A DNA stretch of 8,838 nt, from contig JBDKVA010000117.1 in NCBI GenBank assembly GCA_039679375.1, positions 1 through 8,838 of the forward strand. Reading direction: 5' to 3'. Positions 4,742-8,838 of the stretch are shown here, in pieces (the first letter of the stretch is position 1; each line of letters begins with the position of its first letter). The DNA is from JBDKVA01 sp039679375. Lineage in GTDB: Bacteria > Bacillota > Clostridia > Acetivibrionales > DTU013. The translations under genes and the position numbers were made by a program. The notes beneath the pieces are model-generated. The model saw only the letters and a program-made list of their open reading frames with translations, did not search any database and was not told the origin of the DNA.

Positions 4742-5974
4742 ATGTCGTTAAGTGAAGAAAGAATAATGATACTCAAGATGCTGCAGGAAGGAAGAATTAA
4801 CAGCGATGAGGCTGCAAAGCTTCTTGAGGCACTAGATGAAAGCCAGAAGCAGGAATCCGGAAACGCAAGAAATGCAGGAGGTTTTAACACTGGCAGGACA
4901 CAGCAAAAACCCCAGCACAATTATTATGACGAAGTAGCCAAATGCAGGGAGAGGATTAACGAATGGAGACGTGATCTCTCAAAGAACTACAACCAGAAAG
5001 ATTTTGACAAAATGGTCGACGATTTCAGCCAAAAGGCCGAAAAGATCGGTAAGGATGTTGCAACCGTTACGTTTGGCGTTGTTGACAAGGTTGTCGACTT
5101 CGTAGGAAGCTTTGTTGACACCGGTGCATTCAATATTTTCGGGAATTGCGTCGTGGTTGAGAAAAACTTTGAAGCGGAGGCTGTCGAGGGCAGTGATCTT
5201 GTACTGCAGGCTACAAACGGACAGATAACGGTAAAGAAACACCAGGATAGCAAAGTCCTCATCAAGGCCAAGATCCGCTGTTCACAGCAAAATGCCGATG
5301 AAGTGCTCCTGTTCGCCAATGAGAACAATGTCGTCTCACTCAAGCTTGCAAAGCCCGACACATTCAACCTGAGCGTAGCTTATGAAGTATTTGTTCCGGC
5401 AGTAAAATTCAATAAACTGTCCCTTGAGACAAAGAACAGCAAGATTTATGTGGAAGATACGCTTTCGGAGGAATTCGTCAGCATTACAAAGAACGGTACC
5501 ATTGACCTGACAGGTGTTAACAGCAATAAAATCGACGTAAACACAAAGAATGCAAAAGTGGTCGTCAATTACTTAATCGGCAGAGATATCAATATCAATA
5601 CCGCGAACGCAATGATCGACATGAAAAATTTAAAGACTGAAAAGCTTAATGTCAGCACCGTCAATGGCAAAGTTCTGCTCGATAACCTGCAACTGATTGA
5701 AAATGCCATCGCAGCAGAGCTTATACTCAGGACTAAGAATGCAGACATCAAGGCCAATATGAATGATACCGAGGACAGGGGCTACAAAGTGAAAGCCCGC
5801 ACGTCGAACGGCGGAATCAACCTGCTGATACCAAACCTGCTTTACCGTAACGCCCCGAGAGCGGATGGAATGAGCAGGGAGGCTGAGGCTGAAACAGCGA
5901 ATTACGGCACTGCTCAGCAAAAGGTCAATATCATTGCCGAGACACAGAATGCCTATATTGAAGTGGTCAAATAG
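4742..5974 (+). CDS. SHOCT-like N-terminal domain and DUF4097 beta-repeat protein
   Basis: 410-residue protein of the DUF4097 group (putative adhesin / YvlB- and LiaX-like). Residues 5-30 form a short helical SHOCT-like module (MILKMLQEGRINSDEAAKLL). A Gln/Asn/Gly-rich linker (about 33-60) and a charged helical segment (about 61-106) follow. An amphipathic Val/Phe stretch (107-134) precedes the C-terminal beta-solenoid-like domain (about 135-410), with repeated T-x-N-(S/G/A)-x-(I/V) turns at 158, 230, 249, 268, 287, 306, 331, 354 and 401. There is no signal peptide or clear membrane helix, so it may be cytoplasmic, membrane-associated through partners, or exported non-classically. The ATG at 4742 follows AGGAGGT (4727-4733) at eight bases. 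LiaX in enterococci, a DUF4097 protein, signals envelope stress; that role here is inference. A strong terminator follows. Confidence 0.9.
   Translation: MSLSEERIMILKMLQEGRINSDEAAKLLEALDESQKQESGNARNAGGFNTGRTQQKPQHNYYDEVAKCRERINEWRRDLSKNYNQKDFDKMVDDFSQKAEKIGKDVATVTFGVVDKVVDFVGSFVDTGAFNIFGNCVVVEKNFEAEAVEGSDLVLQATNGQITVKKHQDSKVLIKAKIRCSQQNADEVLLFANENNVVSLKLAKPDTFNLSVAYEVFVPAVKFNKLSLETKNSKIYVEDTLSEEFVSITKNGTIDLTGVNSNKIDVNTKNAKVVVNYLIGRDININTANAMIDMKNLKTEKLNVSTVNGKVLLDNLQLIENAIAAELILRTKNADIKANMNDTEDRGYKVKARTSNGGINLLIPNLLYRNAPRADGMSREAEAETANYGTAQQKVNIIAETQNAYIEVVK
5429..5674 (+). repeat. 19-codon periodic repeat in the DUF4097 domain
   Basis: The turn motif T-x-N-(S/G/A)-x-(I/V) recurs at residues 230, 249, 268, 287 and 306, exactly 19 residues apart each time. 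Less regular copies come before and after. At the DNA level the units (acaaagaac / accgcgaac / accgtcaat) have diverged, so the period is kept by structure, not by recent duplication. One unit per coil of a beta-solenoid would explain it. Confidence 0.75.
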
Positions 5975-5995
5975 TCCGATAAAACAAAGGATAGG

Positions 5996-6036
5996 AAATG
6001 GGTTGCAGCAATAGACATTGCGGCAGCCCATTTTTA
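5996..6036 (+). terminator. Intrinsic terminator after the DUF4097 gene
   Basis: ATGGGTTGC (5998-6006) pairs with GCAGCCCAT (6023-6031, one G-T), and GCAAT/ATTGC (6008-6012 / 6017-6021) pairs inside with a four-base loop. One A-G mismatch separates the two stems. TTTTTATT follows. It is a strong terminator on the plus strand. Confidence 0.92.
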
Positions 6037-6040
6037 TTGA

Positions 6041-6065
6041 TGGAGCATAGCGGAGTCTTGCTCCA
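6041..6065. repeat. Hairpin in the convergent spacer
   Basis: TGGAGCA (6041-6047) and TGCTCCA (6059-6065) are perfect seven-base arms with an 11-base loop. GGAG (6052-6055) offers an alternative pairing with CTCC (6061-6064). Confidence 0.5.
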
Positions 6066-6072
6066 AGATCAA

Positions 6073-6089
6073 AGGGGCTCGATGCCCCC
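6073..6089 (-). terminator. Compact GC hairpin, candidate terminator for the minus-strand unit
   Basis: GGGGC (6074-6078) and GCCCC (6084-6088) close a five-base loop. On the minus strand the hairpin is followed by TTTGATCTT, a moderate T tract, so it may end the TPR-peptidase transcript. On the plus strand GAGATTTTAATT follows, so some bidirectional activity is possible. Confidence 0.5.
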
Positions 6090-6103
6090 GAGATTTTAAT
6101 TCA

Positions 6104-6126
6104 TAAGCACAATGGGGTCGTGCTCA
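6104..6126 (-). repeat. Hairpin containing the stop codon of the peptidase gene
   Basis: On the minus strand UGAGCAC, which begins with the UGA stop codon, pairs with GUGCUUA (seven pairs, one G-U) around a nine-base loop. No T tract follows directly. It could stabilise the mRNA end or assist termination together with the next hairpin. Confidence 0.4.
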
Positions 6127-6657
6127 AGCCAGCAGCGATATCAGAACATTGGGTATGAAAACGGCTACCCCGATCCCGAATATGAGATCAAGCCAGGCAA
6201 TGGATCCGAGGGAACAAGCAAAAAGTATAAGCGCCAAAGGTGTGCCGATTATTTTTATAAGCACACTTGTTTCCTTCTTCCAGATAGAATCCCATATGGA
6301 TTTCGCATCGGGAATGCTGGGAAACGAATGCATTACGATCGACACCCCCAGCCATGTGAGAAAAAGATATAGTATGTTGGAATAATCCCTGAATTTGATG
6401 ATTTGTATGGCTGCAGGCATTGATATCAAAGCGCCCACGATCGTATTCACAATAAACGGACCGATCCCTATGAGTATGTTTTGCAACGGTTTTGCAGGGA
6501 CCTCATGCTGGACATAGCCTGCCGGATTGCCGATACGGAAGTAGCACACATCAAATACCGCTACCTTTGAAATCCTGCAAAACAACTGATGTGCCAGCTC
6601 GTGGACGATAACTCCCGGAAAAGTGGCAATAGATATGACAAAACCAGGTATAATCAT
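6124..6657 (-). CDS. Small integral-membrane HExxH metallopeptidase (M50-like)
   Basis: 177-residue hydrophobic protein. The zinc-binding HELAH motif is at residues 19-23 (VIVHELAHQLFCR), inside or at the edge of the first hydrophobic segment. Further likely membrane segments are near 59-80, 97-112, 133-153 and 156-176. HSFPSIPDAKSIW at 110-122 contains Asp117, a plausible third zinc ligand comparable in position to the Asp of the LDG-type motif in site-2 proteases. The sequence suggests an intramembrane or membrane-anchored protease of the broad M50 type, but the usual NxxPxxxLDG form is not intact, so the subfamily is unsure. The ATG at 6657 follows GGGAGG on the minus strand at about seven bases. 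Only 20 bases separate it from the TPR gene upstream, so the two form an operon, and the TPR protein is an obvious candidate partner or substrate. Confidence 0.85.
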   Translation of the reverse strand: MIIPGFVISIATFPGVIVHELAHQLFCRISKVAVFDVCYFRIGNPAGYVQHEVPAKPLQNILIGIGPFIVNTIVGALISMPAAIQIIKFRDYSNILYLFLTWLGVSIVMHSFPSIPDAKSIWDSIWKKETSVLIKIIGTPLALILFACSLGSIAWLDLIFGIGVAVFIPNVLISLLA

Positions 6658-6677
6658 GCTGTTTCCTCCCTGACAGA

Positions 6678-7946
6678 TTATTCGTATAGTTTGGATTTCC
6701 CATCAATGATGCTTTTTGCATAATCGTAATAAGACGGATCCAAGGCTTGGAGCAAAGCCAGACAGCTATCCCTGTCCTCTGTCTTATTGTTAAAGTGATA
6801 AGCCAGCGTCAATGTATAAACAGAATTGATGCTGTCGCCGTCATATTCGTAGGCTTTATTTGCCAGCTGCAATGCAGATTCATACAGATGACGCTTCAGG
6901 TCGATTTTGCTTAAGGATGCATATGCTTCAGCAGACTCCTTATTATATTCAAGTACGGTATTGCACTCTGCAATCGCTTTTTCAAATTCGCCTGTCTGCC
7001 TGTAGACTGCTGCAACACCCAATCTAAGCATATAAAGGTCGGGCCTCAGCGATATGGATTGCAAATATGCAGACTTCGCATCCTCATACGCTTCAAGATC
7101 AAACAACGTATCTCCCAAGGTATAAAACCCCATAAAGTCATCCGGGTACTTTGCAACATATCCCTTCAGCTTTTCGCACTTTGTCTGCAGCGGTGCATCC
7201 GTATACAGGTTGTAAATATCAACAAGCTCCTGATTAAGGTTATAATAAGCATCCAGGATCCCAAGGGCCTCATTGGCCTGATCGATCACTTTTACCTCGT
7301 CAGAATTGCTGCTTTCCTTCCCTTCGATCAATTCAAATGTCTCTATTGCCTCATCAAGCTGGTAGTTCTTTACATATGCGACAAACAGCTTGCCGCATGC
7401 AATGAACGATTCAGGGAAAATTTCCGTTACTTTTTTGTACTCCCGGACTGCCGTATTGAATTTTGCTTCTTTTTCGGCTCTCAGGCCGCGTTCATAGGCA
7501 ATTCCCGCATTTAACGATTTGGAAAATGATAAGAGTGAAAAAACCATAATTGCAAGCATAATTGTTGAAAATACCTTAATCGATTTAGGGACCGGATATT
7601 TCATGAATTTTTGCCTGCATTCGCTGCACAGTGGAATCGTATACCCTTCCAAAACGGAAGGGCTGCCGCAATTTTTGCAGACGTGCCCGTCATCACCGGC
7701 AGTTTCATCATCGCCTGTTGCAGCTTCGCTTGTAGCATCAGCCTCTGCATCCGGACCAGCACCTGCTGCATCATCACCTATGGTATCCGATTCGGCATCC
7801 GCGCCGGCATCATCAGCGGCTGCATCATTACCTGCAGCCTCACCTGCTTCTGTATCAGCGCTTGCTACTGATGCAGCTTTCCTGAAGTGCTCATTATCCG
7901 GAGAAGAGATTTGCGTGTTTTCTGTTGAATTAATATTTTCGGCCAT
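6678..7946 (-). CDS. Acidic, zinc-ribbon, single-pass membrane TPR protein
   Basis: 422 residues in four parts. Residues 1-88 are polar and then very rich in Ala, Asp, Glu and Gly (about 25-87), likely disordered. Residues 90-110 form a zinc ribbon with C90/C93 and C107/C110 (CKNC and CSEC). Residues 122-142 (SIKVFSTIMLAIMVFSLLS) are a membrane segment. From 147 onward there are TPR-type helical pairs, clear at about 147-180, 181-206 and 271-385 (e.g. AIAYERGLRAEKEAKFNTAV, AVYRQTGEFEKAIAECN, LSKIDLKRHLYESALQLANKAYEYD). With no cleavable signal, an N-in/C-out topology would put the zinc ribbon inside and the TPRs outside the cell; this is inferred. The ATG at 7946 follows GTGAGGT (7957-7951) on the minus strand, five bases ahead. 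It is co-oriented and nearly joined with the membrane peptidase gene. Exact function is unknown. Confidence 0.88.
   Translation of the reverse strand: MAENINSTENTQISSPDNEHFRKAASVASADTEAGEAAGNDAAADDAGADAESDTIGDDAAGAGPDAEADATSEAATGDDETAGDDGHVCKNCGSPSVLEGYTIPLCSECRQKFMKYPVPKSIKVFSTIMLAIMVFSLLSFSKSLNAGIAYERGLRAEKEAKFNTAVREYKKVTEIFPESFIACGKLFVAYVKNYQLDEAIETFELIEGKESSNSDEVKVIDQANEALGILDAYYNLNQELVDIYNLYTDAPLQTKCEKLKGYVAKYPDDFMGFYTLGDTLFDLEAYEDAKSAYLQSISLRPDLYMLRLGVAAVYRQTGEFEKAIAECNTVLEYNKESAEAYASLSKIDLKRHLYESALQLANKAYEYDGDSINSVYTLTLAYHFNNKTEDRDSCLALLQALDPSYYDYAKSIIDGKSKLYE
7686..7862 (-). repeat. Low-complexity Ala/Asp/Glu-coding tract
   Basis: This part of the TPR gene encodes residues 29-87. On the plus strand the pentamer GCATC recurs at least six times between about 7730 and 7830, mixed with GCATCA and GCTGC. 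The tract is GC-richer than its surroundings and keeps other frames open on the opposite strand, which creates false ORFs there. Confidence 0.65.
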
Positions 7947-8013
7947 AATTACCTCACAATTTTAAATTATGGTGATATTCAATGTGGTCTACCGCCCACA
8001 ACCCCCCGAATGT

Positions 8014-8074
8014 ACTTATTACCGCGAATGTGAAACTATTTTCTTGTTTTTTTTGCAATTTCGCGGCAATAAGT
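8014..8074 (-). repeat. 15-base-arm dyad upstream of the TPR gene
   Basis: The arm 8014-8028 (ACTTATTACCGCGAA) pairs with 8060-8074 (TTCGCGGCAATAAGT) at 14 of 15 positions. The mismatch (A8021/C8067) becomes a G-U pair in RNA from the minus strand, giving a continuous stem. The loop of 31 bases is A-rich in that RNA. No T tract follows on either strand, so it is not a standard terminator. If the candidate promoter at 8092-8120 is used, it forms the first structure of the TPR leader RNA. Confidence 0.6.
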
Positions 8075-8091
8075 TACTAAAATACAATAAC

Positions 8092-8120
8092 ATTTTATAC
8101 ATTTGTTACATACAATACAA
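8092..8120 (-). promoter_or_regulatory. Candidate minus-strand promoter for the TPR-peptidase unit
   Basis: On the minus strand TTGTAT (8120-8115) and TAAAAT (8097-8092, five of six) are 17 bases apart. The predicted start near 8085 gives a leader of about 140 bases beginning just ahead of the large dyad. The -35 is weak (three of six). Confidence 0.4.
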
Positions 8121-8237
8121 GCATTTTCATTCCGTTCAGCAAGCCATAATAAATACTGTTACTTGCAGCCCGTAGATCATTGTTTGGCGGGAAGGTTGCA
8201 ATGAATGCGAAAGACAGTAGATTACCTGGCTATTATA

Positions 8238-8246
8238 TGCTATAAT
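8238..8246 (+). promoter_or_regulatory. Extended -10 promoter of prfA
   Basis: TGC followed by a perfect TATAAT (8241-8246) gives TGnTATAAT, the same form as the dnaX promoter. At 17 bases upstream the hexamer TAGATT (8218-8223) is a poor -35. The predicted start is about 8253, so the leader is near 27 bases. Confidence 0.65.
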
Positions 8247-8279
8247 AAAACACCGAAAATACATGCTAAGAGGTGTTAT

Positions 8280-8838
8280 ATGTTTGACAAGCTGGAAGCC
8301 ACGGAAAACAAGTACGAGGAGATAAACCTCAAACTGAGTGATCCGCAGATCATATCCGACCAGGACGAGTACCGCAGGCTCATGAAGGAATACTCGGAGC
8401 TTGGCGAGATTGTAGGAAAATACCGTGAATACAGAAAGGTCAAATCGGATGTCGCCGAAGCAAAGGAGCTTCTGGACGGTACGCTGGATAAGGATTTCCG
8501 TGAGCTGGTGCAGCAGGAGTATGATGAAGCCCGCCAAAAACTCGAACAGATAGAAAAGGAATTGAAAATACTGCTCATGCCAAAGGATCCAAATGACAAC
8601 CGCAGCGTTATCGTTGAAATAAGAGGCGGCGCCGGCGGTGAAGAGGCAGCGCTGTTTGCGGCGGATCTTTTCAGGATGTATACGAGGTACGCTGAACGCC
8701 ATCGCTGGATATCGGAAATTATCGACATGAATGATACGGAAATCGGCGGCATCAAGGAAGTGGTATTCTCCATCGAAGCTACCGGCGCATATAGCAGGCT
8801 GAAGTATGAAAGCGGCGTACACCGTGTGCAGCGTGTTC
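8280..8838 (+). CDS. prfA: Peptide chain release factor 1 (RF1), 3'-truncated by the window
   Basis: RF1 recognises UAA and UAG in the ribosomal A site and triggers peptide release. The first 186 residues are present, about half of the usual 355-360. The start MFDKLEATENKYEEI and the helical domain 1 (about 1-95) are typical. LLMPKDPNDNRSVIVEIRGG leads into the family motif GGAGGEEAALFAADLFRMY (116-134). This RF1 form (EEAALFA) differs from RF2 (TEAQDW). The sequence ends just after SGVHRVQRV, shortly before the codon-recognition tripeptide and the catalytic GGQ loop, so neither can be checked. The ATG at 8280 has AAGAGGTG (8268-8275) ahead of it. It has its own extended -10 promoter and is divergent from the TPR gene. 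Confidence 0.96.
   Translation, partial: MFDKLEATENKYEEINLKLSDPQIISDQDEYRRLMKEYSELGEIVGKYREYRKVKSDVAEAKELLDGTLDKDFRELVQQEYDEARQKLEQIEKELKILLMPKDPNDNRSVIVEIRGGAGGEEAALFAADLFRMYTRYAERHRWISEIIDMNDTEIGGIKEVVFSIEATGAYSRLKYESGVHRVQRV

Larger units (their letters stand above)
7947..8279. other. Non-coding spacer between divergent TPR and prfA genes
   Basis: No gene, tRNA or recognised riboswitch is seen. It contains a small inverted repeat TGTGG/CCACA (7983-7987 / 7996-8000), a C6 run (8002-8007), a large dyad (8014-8074) with a T-rich loop, a possible minus-strand promoter (8092-8120) and the prfA promoter (8238-8246). Confidence 0.7.

Noticed and set aside
7519..7965. 148-codon plus-strand frame opposite the TPR gene
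   Set aside because: It is open only because the opposite strand codes a low-complexity Ala/Asp tract. The minus-strand product has recognisable zinc-ribbon, membrane and TPR parts.
7969..8175. 68-codon plus-strand frame in the TPR-prfA spacer
   Set aside because: It has no ribosome binding site, runs through the large dyad and has no recognisable domain.
8136..8822. 228-codon minus-strand frame opposite prfA
   Set aside because: It is a shadow of prfA, whose product is clearly RF1; the minus-strand product shows no domain.
1..8838. CRISPR arrays, tRNA genes, insertion sequences or phage structural genes
   Set aside because: No regularly spaced direct repeats, cloverleaf sequence, transposase motif or phage structural protein was found on either strand.

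Overview
The window looks like a chromosomal segment from a clostridial Firmicute. The evidence is a large-type SRP RNA followed by dnaX, a YbaB/EbfC gene and recR. This is the order known from Bacillus subtilis (scr-dnaX-yaaK-recR) and from many Clostridia. Other support comes from strong AGGAGG-type ribosome binding sites, TTG start codons, AT-rich spacers and a DUF2089/DUF4097 gene pair typical of this phylum. A relative of the Acetivibrio/Ruminiclostridium group is my guess, but genus cannot be settled from the sequence alone.

Layout. 1-198: 3' part of the SRP RNA (its 5' end lies outside the window) and a terminator. 195-2017: promoter and dnaX (clamp-loader tau subunit). 2018-2243: spacer with a second promoter. 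2244-3195: ybaB and recR, almost touching. 3215-3873: an XRE-family repressor on the minus strand, convergent with recR and divergent from an unrecognised 64-residue gene that has a perfect-consensus promoter. 3874-4207: terminator, then about 200 bases of very AT-rich DNA with dyads and the promoter for the next unit. 4208-5974: DUF2089 zinc-ribbon/HTH protein followed by a large DUF4097 beta-repeat protein. 5996-6126: a cluster of four hairpins between convergent genes. 6124-7946, minus strand: an acidic, zinc-ribbon, single-pass TPR protein followed by a small membrane HExxH peptidase. 7947-8279: long non-coding spacer with a large dyad and divergent promoters. 8280-8838: 5' part of prfA (release factor RF1), cut by the window end.

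How the genes may work together. The first block is housekeeping: protein targeting (SRP), replication (DnaX) and recombinational repair (RecR). The most interesting accessory content is three small modules. The first is the XRE repressor facing a tiny gene across a shared promoter/operator region. The second is the DUF2089-DUF4097 pair, whose two proteins share the same short helical motif, at the C-terminus of one and the N-terminus of the other; this suggests they bind each other or a common partner, perhaps in envelope-stress signalling as known for DUF4097 proteins such as LiaX. The third is the TPR/zinc-ribbon membrane protein paired with a membrane metallopeptidase. The roles of all three modules are inferences. 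No CRISPR array, insertion sequence, tRNA or phage structural gene was seen.
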